Below, one piece after another: positions 52,015-60,724 of a stretch of 64,000 nucleotides of DNA (its first letter is position 1; the number at the start of each line of letters is the position of its first letter). Position numbers and translations under genes: made by a program. This DNA is from Peribacillus saganii (GTDB taxonomy: Bacteria; Bacillota; Bacilli; Bacillales; DSM-1321). The DNA is taken from the NCBI RefSeq assembly GCF_003429095.1, contig NZ_QVTE01000015.1:62001-126000 (forward strand). The letters run 5' to 3'. The notes under the pieces were generated by a model. The model was given only the letters and a program-made list of their open reading frames with translations. It did not search any database and had not been told where the DNA came from.

Positions 52015-52662
52015 GTGTCATTTTTATGGGGAGTGGATTCAGCTTTATCCGTTAATCAAGAAATATTAAACTGCGTAACAATTAGCTATGGAAAGCCGCT
52101 TTATTGGGGAAGATATCTATCCAGAGTGGAAGGTGCAGCAGAAGGCTTAACCAGAAATGAAATTTTATTCCTTCACAAAAACGGTATTCGAGTCATGCCG
52201 ATTTATAGCAACTTTCGTTCGGCTGTTGGTCTGCGAAGCGGAAATATCACCGCTCAAAATGCTGTGGCACACGCAAGGAGATTGAATATTCCTGAAGGTA
52301 AAATTTTGTTTGCTAATATAGAACGTTTTTTTCAAGTGGATAGTGCGTGGATTGAGGGATGGTTTTCAACGATTCGAACCAGCGGGTATAGATGCGGTTA
52401 CTACCACGATCCTCTGATAGGAGAATTTAATAGAGAATTTTGTGAGGCAGTGAAAAATAATGAAAAAATAGCTATTGAAAGTATACTTTGGAGCGCGGAG
52501 CCTGAAACAGGTGCTACAAAACAGCAGAATGCACCAAGGTTTGGGCCAAAAACAGTTAATTGTCAATCGAACACATGGGGCTGGCAATATGGAAGAGATG
52601 CCACTGCTTGTCCAATTGACACAAATATCATAAACGATAAACTTTACAATTTTTTATATTAA
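52015..52662 (+). CDS. DUF1906 glycoside-hydrolase-like protein
   Basis: A 215-residue TIM-barrel protein of the DUF1906/Rv2525c-like, GH25-related group. WGVDSALSVNQEI opens with the family's Asp; GKPLYWGRYLSRVEGAAEGL and GIRVMPIYSNF are the next strands; WGWQYGRDATACPIDTN ends with the Asp that caps the barrel. Such proteins are predicted to act on peptidoglycan or glycans. No signal peptide is visible. The frame opens at 51964, but GTG at 52015 follows GAGGTGATAAAT at ideal spacing. Single gene. Confidence 0.88.
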   Translation: MSFLWGVDSALSVNQEILNCVTISYGKPLYWGRYLSRVEGAAEGLTRNEILFLHKNGIRVMPIYSNFRSAVGLRSGNITAQNAVAHARRLNIPEGKILFANIERFFQVDSAWIEGWFSTIRTSGYRCGYYHDPLIGEFNREFCEAVKNNEKIAIESILWSAEPETGATKQQNAPRFGPKTVNCQSNTWGWQYGRDATACPIDTNIINDKLYNFLY

Positions 52663-52877
52663 ATAGAGTTTATCTATTTTAGTAAGCTCTTTCAAAGATC
52701 TTAATTCTTATTTAAAAATACACATGAATTAAACCCCTGCTTGCTCCCGTCAAATGATGGGGGCAATTATTGAATTTCGCATGAATTAGCGTTCGTGTAA
52801 ACCCTATCCGGCAATCTGCTAGTTTACTATCTTTTAAAATGGGCAAACAATGGCACTCAGACAAGGGGATATATTTT

Positions 52878-53126
52878 ATGGTCATCACATCTTTTGTATT
52901 AAGCTGTAATCAGAAATATGTACGATCACTGCCTATGGAAGGATCTTCGATACATTTAACAAGCAATATTTTAGAAGCTAACCACTTTCAAGATTTAGAA
53001 TTTGCTAAACAATACCTTAAAACGATTTTCTGTAATTCAGCATTTGTTACAGAGCCCGCTATTAAGCCTGACGCAGTAAATATTGTTAAAGTAGTATTAA
53101 AAAAAAATAGTGAACAGCCGCTGTAA
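52878..53126 (+). CDS. Small hypothetical protein
   Basis: An 82-residue, mostly soluble protein (VITSFVLSCNQKYVRSLPME, then ANHFQDLEFAKQYLKTIFCN). Two or three helices, with two Cys residues. ATG at 52878 follows AAGGGG; the frame continues upstream to 52839, but that start lacks a site. A terminator overlaps its end. No family is recognised. Confidence 0.65.
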   Translation: MVITSFVLSCNQKYVRSLPMEGSSIHLTSNILEANHFQDLEFAKQYLKTIFCNSAFVTEPAIKPDAVNIVKVVLKKNSEQPL

Positions 53127-53142
53127 TATCCGGCTGTTTTTG
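53114..53142 (+). terminator. Terminator of the 82-residue gene
   Basis: ACAGCCG (53114-53120) pairs with CGGCTGT (53131-53137), then TTTT. The stop codon (53124-53126) is in the loop. Confidence 0.8.
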
Positions 53143-53170
53143 GTAAGTACTCCACCCTCATTCGGATATG

Positions 53171-53211
53171 CTGCAAAAAGGGTGCCTCAAATTGAGGCAC
53201 CCTTTTTGCAG
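53171..53211. terminator. Very long perfect inverted repeat, bidirectional terminator
   Basis: A perfect 20-bp inverted repeat (53171-53190 with 53192-53211) around a single base; it contains AAAAAGGGTGCCTC and its complement with T-tracts on both strands, 30 bases after the first terminator. Confidence 0.85.
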
Positions 53212-53458
53212 TTGAGAGTTAAGCTCTTTTAATGGCCACTCAGTTTATTTGAATTCGATAATACACTGAGTATCCTGGCATTCTTCTACCTCTTTTATTT
53301 TAGTACAACAGCCAAAATATTTTGTCTTAAATGGAAAAGCTCAGCGTCCTCCAGCTAACATGTTCATCGGTCAACTACTTCCGCTGCGGAACATTCTCCT
53401 TGATTTAGCTCTCCCGCCGGTCATTCCTACATTGATAAAAGAAACAGCAGCTCACGTA

Positions 53459-54883
53459 TTATCCAATATTTATTTTGATTGTAGGAATGCCAGCTTCTTG
53501 CTCAAAAGCATATCCAAACCGATACAGATTCGCCTCATCCAACTGTTTTCCGATTAATTGAACACCAATTGGCATGCCTGAAGCTGAGAAGCCGCACGGA
53601 ATTTGCAAACTTGGAAATCCATTTAAATTTGTTGGACCGTTCAGACGGTTCATTGCTGAGCGGGCATGTTCCGGATAGCCATCTACCATTACTTCCCGTT
53701 GGTCAATATCGGGAGGCAGCACAGGAACTGTCGGAATTAATATGATATCTACCTGTTCAAGAATTTGGTTAAATTCATGAATAGCTACCTGTTTCATCTG
53801 TATGGCTTTAACATAATCCAATGCTATTGGTGTTAAACCGCTTAATAATCGTTCTTTCACTTCCGCATCATACAACTCCGGGGTGTCGGTAAGAGTTGAT
53901 TCATGAATAGCATAGGCTTCACATCTAACGATCATTTGATGTGCCAAAGATATTTCCTGCAGCTGGGGTATATCTACCGGACGAATTTCAGCACCAAGGC
54001 TTTTAAAGACTTCAATCGCATGGTTCACCTGGTTCCTTACTTCCGAGTCCACTCTCTCAAAATAGAATGAGGAAGGAATGCCTATTACACTTCCTTTTAT
54101 TCCTTTACCTAACAGTCTGGTGAAGTCTTCCTGATCTGTTTTGATAGAATAATAATCTTGACTATCATACCCAGACAAAGCATTTAGGAGTATCGCGTTG
54201 TCTTTTACACTTCTTGTCAATGGCCCTATATGATCAAGCGTCCAGCTAGTAGGATATAATCCGTATTTGCTCACCCGTCCAAAAGTTGGTTTCATCCCAA
54301 CAATCCCGCAAACTGACGCAGGGATTCTCACTGATCCCCCTGTATCCGTACCCAAAGCGCCGTAACATAAGCCAGACGCAACAGCTGCAGCAGACCCGCT
54401 GCTTGAGCCGCCAGTCATTTTTGATAGATTGTATGGATTCCTAACTGGACCAAAATGAGAGCGGTCCCCGGTAGGCCCATAGGCAAATTCATGTGTGTTT
54501 TGTTTTCCGATGATGGTCGCACCTGCCTGCTTTAGCTTTTCGACAACGGTTGCATTGTAATCCGGGACAAAATCTTTGAACAATTGCGAACCCATCGTTG
54601 TGTTAATGTTTTTAGTATAAATAACATCCTTCACACCAAGTGGAATCCCATGAAGGGGTCCTCTCCAGTTTCCATTAGAGATTTCTTGTTCAGCCTGTTC
54701 TGCATCCTCTACCGCTTGTTCTGCCAATACCGTTATATAGGCATTTATTTTTGGATTCACCTGTGATATGCGTTCGATTATCTGCCTCGTGACTTCCACA
54801 GGCGAGATTTGTTTTTCAGATATGGCATTGGACAATCTGGATAAGTCCCATTGAAGTATTTCATCTTTATAGGATGCTTTCAC
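53459..54883 (-). CDS. Amidase signature (AS) family amidase
   Basis: A 474-residue amidase. The Ser-cisSer-Lys triad is clear: Lys85 in PLGVKDVIYT, the cis-Ser in MTGGSSSGSAAAVASG (near 161) and the nucleophile Ser184 in DTGGSVRIPA. These enzymes hydrolyse amides to acid plus ammonia in the cytosol. It overlaps the MFS gene by 17 bases and is last in the minus-strand unit with the hydantoinase subunits upstream, so it probably cleaves the linear amide or N-carbamoyl product. GTG at 54883 follows AAAGGGGAAACGACAA. Confidence 0.92.
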   Translation of the reverse strand: MKASYKDEILQWDLSRLSNAISEKQISPVEVTRQIIERISQVNPKINAYITVLAEQAVEDAEQAEQEISNGNWRGPLHGIPLGVKDVIYTKNINTTMGSQLFKDFVPDYNATVVEKLKQAGATIIGKQNTHEFAYGPTGDRSHFGPVRNPYNLSKMTGGSSSGSAAAVASGLCYGALGTDTGGSVRIPASVCGIVGMKPTFGRVSKYGLYPTSWTLDHIGPLTRSVKDNAILLNALSGYDSQDYYSIKTDQEDFTRLLGKGIKGSVIGIPSSFYFERVDSEVRNQVNHAIEVFKSLGAEIRPVDIPQLQEISLAHQMIVRCEAYAIHESTLTDTPELYDAEVKERLLSGLTPIALDYVKAIQMKQVAIHEFNQILEQVDIILIPTVPVLPPDIDQREVMVDGYPEHARSAMNRLNGPTNLNGFPSLQIPCGFSASGMPIGVQLIGKQLDEANLYRFGYAFEQEAGIPTIKINIG

Positions 54884-56201
54884 TTGTCGTTTCCCCTTTC
54901 TTATTCCGAGTAATGATCGTGTTTCCTGGCTTTACGAACATCATAGCGACCATGCCTATTACTGTGGCTACAACAGCAGCAGTAAACATCGAAGGATAAC
55001 CGTAACTGACAACCAAAAAGCCTGTTAAAGTAGGAGCGATTATGGTAGCCAAATTACAAATGAAGTGTGAGATTCCGCCGAAGGTACCGGCAAGGTTTGG
55101 TTCAGTATCAAGAATGACAGACCAATATACGGAATTTGGCAAAAAGTTGAATGCGTTTCCAAGACTCATCCAAAACATCACCCCAACTATACTGTCTGCG
55201 GTAGGTATTAACAGGAAGCAAACAGCGGTCAGGAATAGGGATACCACCGCCAGTCCGGAACGGGCAATACGCAAATTTCCTGTTTTCCTTCTCAAATAAT
55301 CTGATAGCTTTCCGCCTAAGATTACAGTAAAACAGGCGCCTATCCATGGGATCATACCTAAATACCATAGAGAACCAAGGGCAAAGTTATGCACATCCTG
55401 AAGATATTTCGGTGTCCAGGTCAAAAGAAGGAAGGTAATATATTGCAGAGCAAAATATCCAATCGCGTTACAGACCAAGGTTGGATTATGGAAAAAGTGA
55501 TACCATTTTTTTGTGTTTACCGAACCTTCCTGCACCAATTTTTCATTAGGAAGCAGGTCATCTTTTGAACGGATAAGTTTCAATTCTTCCTTTGATACCC
55601 TTGGATTATCTTCAGGCAGGTTAGTAAAAACTTTTGACCAGATTATTACCCATATAAGTCCAATTGCACCTAAAATAATAAACATCATCCGCCAATTTGT
55701 GATGGATAATAATCCTACCGCTATAGGGGCTGTCAACAATGCACCCAAAGGACTGCCTAACAGACCCAAAGAGGCTGAAAACCCTCGCTCTTTCGTTGCT
55801 GCCCAATTGGCATTTGTACGATTAATCGTGGAAAATGTCGGCCCTTCCGCCAAACCGAATAAGATACGAAATACTGCGAAACCGGCCAAAGCCGAACCCC
55901 CAAAAAGCATCATTCCGATTTCACCCGCAAAGGCAGTGGCAATTTCAAAAATCGACCATGCTGTTCCTATAATGATCCATACAAACTTTGGTCCTTTTAA
56001 ATCTGCTAACAGGCCGCCAAAAAAAGAACCAAACAGATAGCCATAGCCAAAAAAGCCAAGTACCGCTCCCCAGGAAACAGCATCAAATCCAAATTCTGCG
56101 ATCATTTCCTGCTGGGCGTAAGACAGGGCCCCGCGGTCAACATAATTAATAACCGTCATAAACACAATCATTCCCATGATAAAGAAACGATAATTCTTCA
56201 T
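54867..56201 (-). CDS. MFS transporter, anion:cation symporter (ACS)-like
   Basis: A 444-residue major-facilitator protein with 12 helices. The start RFFIMGMIVFMTVINYVDRG and the AEGPTFSTINRTNANW segment are typical of the ACS subfamily (tartrate, glucarate, galactonate and phthalate carriers), which imports organic anions with H+. ATG at 56201 follows GGGGGAGGAAG. It lies between the amidase and hydantoinase genes and probably carries the pathway substrate. Confidence 0.9.
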   Translation of the reverse strand: MKNYRFFIMGMIVFMTVINYVDRGALSYAQQEMIAEFGFDAVSWGAVLGFFGYGYLFGSFFGGLLADLKGPKFVWIIIGTAWSIFEIATAFAGEIGMMLFGGSALAGFAVFRILFGLAEGPTFSTINRTNANWAATKERGFSASLGLLGSPLGALLTAPIAVGLLSITNWRMMFIILGAIGLIWVIIWSKVFTNLPEDNPRVSKEELKLIRSKDDLLPNEKLVQEGSVNTKKWYHFFHNPTLVCNAIGYFALQYITFLLLTWTPKYLQDVHNFALGSLWYLGMIPWIGACFTVILGGKLSDYLRRKTGNLRIARSGLAVVSLFLTAVCFLLIPTADSIVGVMFWMSLGNAFNFLPNSVYWSVILDTEPNLAGTFGGISHFICNLATIIAPTLTGFLVVSYGYPSMFTAAVVATVIGMVAMMFVKPGNTIITRNKKGETTSESIL

Positions 56202-56453
56202 TGCTATCTTCCTCCCCCGAATTACTTCGACTAGTAAAATTATTGTGATATGGCTCTAATTTTTCTAGGAAAGTCATAGCAAACAAGTTCAAACACTCAC
56301 AAATTTCTCATTAACAATAAGTTTCTTTCAGTTTGACGGTCTCCTATTCCCTGAAAGTAAGCTTATAAATAGAAGTAATCCCCTTTATTTTGCTGTTTGC
56401 AATCATAATTTGAACTGGGGTATACGGAACTGTACTATCTTGGTGTGAGAGTC

Positions 56454-56472
56454 GGGGGGATTTCTTCCCCCC
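56454..56472 (-). terminator. G/C inverted repeat downstream of the hydantoinase B gene
   Basis: GGGGGG/CCCCCC with a 7-base loop (56454-56472), past the stop codon. A U-run is lacking, so it is a possible attenuator or RNA-stabilising hairpin rather than a clear terminator. Confidence 0.4.
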
Positions 56473-56499
56473 TTCTTCACGACTTATATAGAATACATC

Positions 56500-58275
56500 T
56501 TAACTATTCAATACTTTCGAACCTTCCCTTAGTTGCTTAGTTGCTTTTTCGTCAATTGTTAAATCATCACGAATAACGACTTTGTATATTTCCTCAGCTT
56601 TTTCTTTAGAAGTAAAGTCATCCAGGACATCTTCCAGGACGTCTTGAGGATCTCTTTCATGCGGGTTTCCATAACCGCCGGCACAAGGAGTTCGAATTTC
56701 CAGAACATCACCTTTCCGGATTTTAAAATTTGTAAGTTTAGCATGTAGGTTTTGTTCAGCATCAGTATTAGGATTCAATGTCATAGATCCGGTTAAGCCG
56801 TCCTGTCCTCCATAAACACCTCGTGGCGGATCTGTATGTCTATCACCTTCACCTGTGAACAAGCTATCTGTTATGAACTCCCACGTTCTAACAATGCCAA
56901 TTCCCCCACGCCATTTTCCTGCTGAAGCACCCTCTTCCCGGAGCTCATATCTGTTACATCTCATCGGAAGTCTCATTTCCAATTCTTCAATGGGGTTATT
57001 TCTAGTGTTTGCCACAAGATTATCGACACTATCTAACCCATCTTTTCCGTAGCGTCCTCCATAGGAACCTTCATTTACTTCGATATACACCCAATAATCT
57101 CCAGAGTCTTCTTTTATACCGGCATATGAATTAAAGTGAACATGAGCTGCATTACCGGCAGTAGTCTTATCCGGCAGGACCTCAGAGAGAGCTAAATTTA
57201 TTTGATCTGCCAGCCGCTGAACTTGATTAATACGAGCTGTACAGGCTGCAGGAGCTTTTGGATTCCACATGCTTCCAAGCGGTGCTTCCACTTTTATAGG
57301 TTTAAATATCCCGCTGTTTTGTGGAATAAATACTTCTGAAACTGCTTCATCCAGCAAAATGGCGCGTACAATTGTATAAGTTGCCGGTAGTGTCGAACCT
57401 GAGAAAGGAACATTATAAGCGGTTTCGACTTGATCCGAACTTCCCGTTAGGTCAACGATTAAATCACTTCCATTAATTTTCACACTTGTTTCAATCCGTA
57501 ACCGTTCCCCGTAATTTCTGCCATCATCATCGAGCCATCCTGTAGGGGCTTTATACTCACCATCTGGAATCTTTGAAATTTCTTTTCTGATCATTTCTTC
57601 CGAATAATCCATCCACCGTTTTTGAGCGGCCAATACAGTTTGTAAACCATACCGTTCAATCAGCTCGAGGTACCGTCTTTTACCTAATTTGGCGGATGCA
57701 ATCATGGCTTCGACGTCACCTTTATTTTCCTTTGGTGTCCGTACATTTTCAAAAATATGCCGCCAGATTTCCTCGTTTTTTTCGCCTTTGTTATATAATT
57801 TAATAGCATTATAGTGCTTTCCTTCTGCATAAACATCGACCACATCGACCATTAAACCTGGAGACATACCGCCAGCATCAAGGACATGTCCGGTATTAGC
57901 CGCAAATGCCACAAGCTCACCGTCATAAAAAATAGGGATAATAATAGCCAGATCTGGAGTATGTGATGCTCCATAATAAGGGTTATTGTGGAGAATGATA
58001 TCTCCATCGTTGATATTATCGCCTAAAAAGTGGCGGACCCCATCAATATATCCTGGCAGAGATCCGATATGCATAGGGGTAGAATCACTTTCACATATTT
58101 CATTTCCATCAACATCAAACAATCCGGCACCGAGATCCTCGGACTCACGAATAATACTGGAATAAGCCATCCGGTAGAGTACTAGCGCCATTTCTTTGGC
58201 GATTGAATTAAACGAACCTGCAATAACCCCAAGTGTAACCGGATCAATATTTTCATATGCATTTTTATCAGTCAT
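56500..58275 (-). CDS. hyuB: Hydantoinase B/oxoprolinase-type subunit
   Basis: A 591-residue protein of the hydantoinase B family (PF02538): NIDPVTLGVIAGSFNSIAKE (in part), then the metal-binding region DIILHNNPYYGASHTPDLAI and GHVLDAGG with conserved His and Asp; the end, CAGGYGNPHERDPQDV, is the family C-terminus. With HyuA it hydrolyses cyclic amides (hydantoin, 5-oxoproline or N-methylhydantoin) at the cost of ATP. A close relation to acetone or acetophenone carboxylase subunits cannot be ruled out. ATG at 58275 follows AAAGGAG. The gap to HyuA is 76 bases. Confidence 0.92.
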   Translation of the reverse strand: MTDKNAYENIDPVTLGVIAGSFNSIAKEMALVLYRMAYSSIIRESEDLGAGLFDVDGNEICESDSTPMHIGSLPGYIDGVRHFLGDNINDGDIILHNNPYYGASHTPDLAIIIPIFYDGELVAFAANTGHVLDAGGMSPGLMVDVVDVYAEGKHYNAIKLYNKGEKNEEIWRHIFENVRTPKENKGDVEAMIASAKLGKRRYLELIERYGLQTVLAAQKRWMDYSEEMIRKEISKIPDGEYKAPTGWLDDDGRNYGERLRIETSVKINGSDLIVDLTGSSDQVETAYNVPFSGSTLPATYTIVRAILLDEAVSEVFIPQNSGIFKPIKVEAPLGSMWNPKAPAACTARINQVQRLADQINLALSEVLPDKTTAGNAAHVHFNSYAGIKEDSGDYWVYIEVNEGSYGGRYGKDGLDSVDNLVANTRNNPIEELEMRLPMRCNRYELREEGASAGKWRGGIGIVRTWEFITDSLFTGEGDRHTDPPRGVYGGQDGLTGSMTLNPNTDAEQNLHAKLTNFKIRKGDVLEIRTPCAGGYGNPHERDPQDVLEDVLDDFTSKEKAEEIYKVVIRDDLTIDEKATKQLREGSKVLNS

Positions 58276-58351
58276 GTAAATCTCCTTTCTTTTTTAAAAG
58301 TGTTGTAGTGTGGTTCATCTCAAATTTAAAATTTTGGATTGGTAATCTTTT

Positions 58352-60478
58352 TTATTTAGTTATCGATGCTATTAAATCTTTCGAATTTTTTACAGAAAGT
58401 GCTTCGGTCATATCGATCACAATGTTTCCGTATTCGTCAAAGGAAGCTGTACAGTCTGGAGGCAGAAGTGTTGTGCTATCCTTCTGCTGAATAACGGCAG
58501 GTCCTAAAATATTGGTTCCGACAGGTATATCTTCACGATTGATAAACCTGGTATCCTGTTTTTGAAGCTTATCCTGAACCCAGAAATAAACTGGATATGA
58601 TGGATAGCTGCTTACAGAAAAATTAGGTTTTCCTTGATCCACAAATGATTGTTCTTTATCGGATTGAACAAGACCGATCCCAATAACACGAACATTAATG
58701 GCAACCACTTCCTGATCAGGGAATTGACTTGCATATTCACGCTCATGCACTTGATGAAAACGTTCGATTACTTCCTTTACCCACGCTTCATTGATTTCAC
58801 CTTTTGGTGCATCAACCCGCAGCTCATATCCCTGCCCTGCATAGCGGCAATCACATACTCGCTGCAGCACGATTTGTTCATCTGAAAGCCCGTCCTCTTT
58901 TAACGTTTTCAAAGAATCCTGCTCAAGCTTTTCAATAACATCACGTATCGAAGAGATATCAGGATTTGTCAGGCTTCCCCATAGCGTATGAACCTTTTCA
59001 TAAGCTATATCAGTGGATAAAAGTCCCGCTGCAGCCGTTATTCCCGGGTATGGAGGAACAACAACATTTGGTATATTTAATTCCATAGCGATATCACAGG
59101 CAAATAAAGGACCAGCACCGCCAGCTGCAACCAATGTAAAGTCCCGAGGATCATACCCTTTCCGGACACTATTCATTTCGATTGCGTTGACCATGTTATG
59201 TGTCATGATCTTTAGCGCCCCTGCTGCAGCTTCCAAAGCTGTCATATTTAGCTTCGAGGCAATATGTTCATCAAATGCTTTTTCCGATAACTCCGGCTTA
59301 ATTTGCATGGAACCTGCTAAACGGCTTTCTGGATGAATACGCCCAAGTAGTACATTCGCGTCTGTAGAAGTTGGAACTGTGCCCCCGCGATTGTAACAGG
59401 CTGGACCAGGATCAGCTCCTGCACTTTGAGGCCCTACCCGGAAAATACCACCTTCATCGACATAGGCAATGGACCCGCCACCTGCCCCAATTGTATCGAT
59501 GTCGACCATTGGAACCATGGCATTATATTGGCCAATGCGAGTATCCAATAAATGGCGCATCCTCATTTCCCCATTAGGAGCTACACCGATATCTGCCGAT
59601 GTTCCGCCAATATCAAGCGTAATGATATTATCAAAGTTCGCATTTTTGGCTGCCTTAATTCCGCCAATCAATCCTGCAACAGGTCCAGACAGCAGCAGGC
59701 TTATAGGCTTTTCAGCGGCTACTTGGGCAGTAGCAATACCGCCATTTGACTGCATCAAATTAATACTCGTCTTGATGCCCATCTTTTTTAATACATCTTC
59801 TAAGCGATTAATATAGCGGCTTGTTTTAGGTCCGATAAATGCATTCAAAGCGACCGTGCTAAAGCGCTCATACTCTCGGTATTGAGGCAGGATTTCGTTA
59901 CTGATGGAAAGGTAGGCCTCCGGAAACTCTTCTTGAATAATTTCTTTTACGCGGTTTTCATGTTGGGGGTTTTTAAATGAATATAAAAAGCAGACTGCTA
60001 TGGCACTAACGTTTGCTTCTTTCAATTTACGCACTTGCTGGCGTGTTGCTTCTTCATCTAATGGGGTAAGTATTTCACCGGCTGCCGAAATTCTTTCAGG
60101 CACAACCAAACGATTGCGGCGTCTTACAAGCGGATACTTCTGCCAAGGCAGATCTTGATACAAGGAAAAATTAAAAGGCCGTTTATGACGTGCAATGTGC
60201 AATATATCTCTAAAGCCCTCAGTCGTAATCAATCCAACTTCTGCACCGTTATGTTCCAATACAATATTTGTTGCAACAGTGGTACCATGGAAAAACTGAT
60301 CAATTTCAAAGGGTTTGATACCTGCCATTTCACAGATTTCAGTCACACCATTAATTACTGCTTCTGACGGATCTGAAGGTGTTGAAGGCACCTTATGTAT
60401 CCAAGACTGATCGCTTTCCTCATTTAATAAAATTAAATCAGTAAATGTTCCTCCAACATCGACACCTAAACGTATCAT
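58352..60478 (-). CDS. hyuA: Hydantoinase A/oxoprolinase-type ATPase subunit
   Basis: A 708-residue protein. The N-terminal Hydant_A_N domain starts RLGVDVGGTFTDLILLNEES, an actin-like ATPase motif; the central Hydantoinase_A domain has ITLDIGGTSADIGV and GAGGGSIAYVDEGG with the phosphate loop. The C-terminal domain carries the remaining beta-sandwich. It hydrolyses ATP to open the ring. ATG at 60478 follows AAGGAGGAA. A consensus sigma-54 promoter lies 49 bases upstream (60527-60542), with activator-like sites further up; the divergent sigma-54 activator is the likely regulator. Confidence 0.92.
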   Translation of the reverse strand: MIRLGVDVGGTFTDLILLNEESDQSWIHKVPSTPSDPSEAVINGVTEICEMAGIKPFEIDQFFHGTTVATNIVLEHNGAEVGLITTEGFRDILHIARHKRPFNFSLYQDLPWQKYPLVRRRNRLVVPERISAAGEILTPLDEEATRQQVRKLKEANVSAIAVCFLYSFKNPQHENRVKEIIQEEFPEAYLSISNEILPQYREYERFSTVALNAFIGPKTSRYINRLEDVLKKMGIKTSINLMQSNGGIATAQVAAEKPISLLLSGPVAGLIGGIKAAKNANFDNIITLDIGGTSADIGVAPNGEMRMRHLLDTRIGQYNAMVPMVDIDTIGAGGGSIAYVDEGGIFRVGPQSAGADPGPACYNRGGTVPTSTDANVLLGRIHPESRLAGSMQIKPELSEKAFDEHIASKLNMTALEAAAGALKIMTHNMVNAIEMNSVRKGYDPRDFTLVAAGGAGPLFACDIAMELNIPNVVVPPYPGITAAAGLLSTDIAYEKVHTLWGSLTNPDISSIRDVIEKLEQDSLKTLKEDGLSDEQIVLQRVCDCRYAGQGYELRVDAPKGEINEAWVKEVIERFHQVHEREYASQFPDQEVVAINVRVIGIGLVQSDKEQSFVDQGKPNFSVSSYPSYPVYFWVQDKLQKQDTRFINREDIPVGTNILGPAVIQQKDSTTLLPPDCTASFDEYGNIVIDMTEALSVKNSKDLIASITK

Positions 60479-60526
60479 TTTATTCCTCCTTCACTCTTTG
60501 TTTTTTAAACTCACATTTTTATATAA

Positions 60527-60542
60527 TGCAATTCATGTGCCA
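60527..60542 (-). promoter_or_regulatory. Sigma-54 (-24/-12) promoter of the hydantoinase operon
   Basis: On the minus strand TGGCAC (60537-60542), five bases, TTGCA (60527-60531): a perfect match to the TGGCAC-N5-TTGC consensus. It is well placed before the hyuA start at 60478. Confidence 0.9.
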
Positions 60543-60600
60543 AATCTGAGGATGTTTCTATTTCTGCAAGAAATTTACTGAGATATCTTTGCTGTATTAG

Positions 60601-60697
60601 TTGTTAGCGCTATATTTTTTCTTTTTAACTACTAACAATAGTATCTAAGAGTTGCTATTTTAGGTATTTAATTATTACAATAATCATAATTGTTAGT
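60601..60697. promoter_or_regulatory. Candidate upstream activator sites
   Basis: ACTAACAAT at 60631-60639 and its exact inverse complement ATTGTTAGT at 60689-60697, with a third TTGTTAG at 60601-60607. They lie 59-155 bases upstream of the -24 element, the usual range for enhancer binding by a sigma-54 activator. Confidence 0.6.
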
Positions 60698-60724
60698 CAA
60701 TTTGGAATAAAAGGGGCGAAATGA

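Noticed and set aside
53360-53557. 65-codon plus-strand frame at the amidase 3' end
   Set aside because: Half of it is antisense to the amidase C-terminus; no ribosome site.
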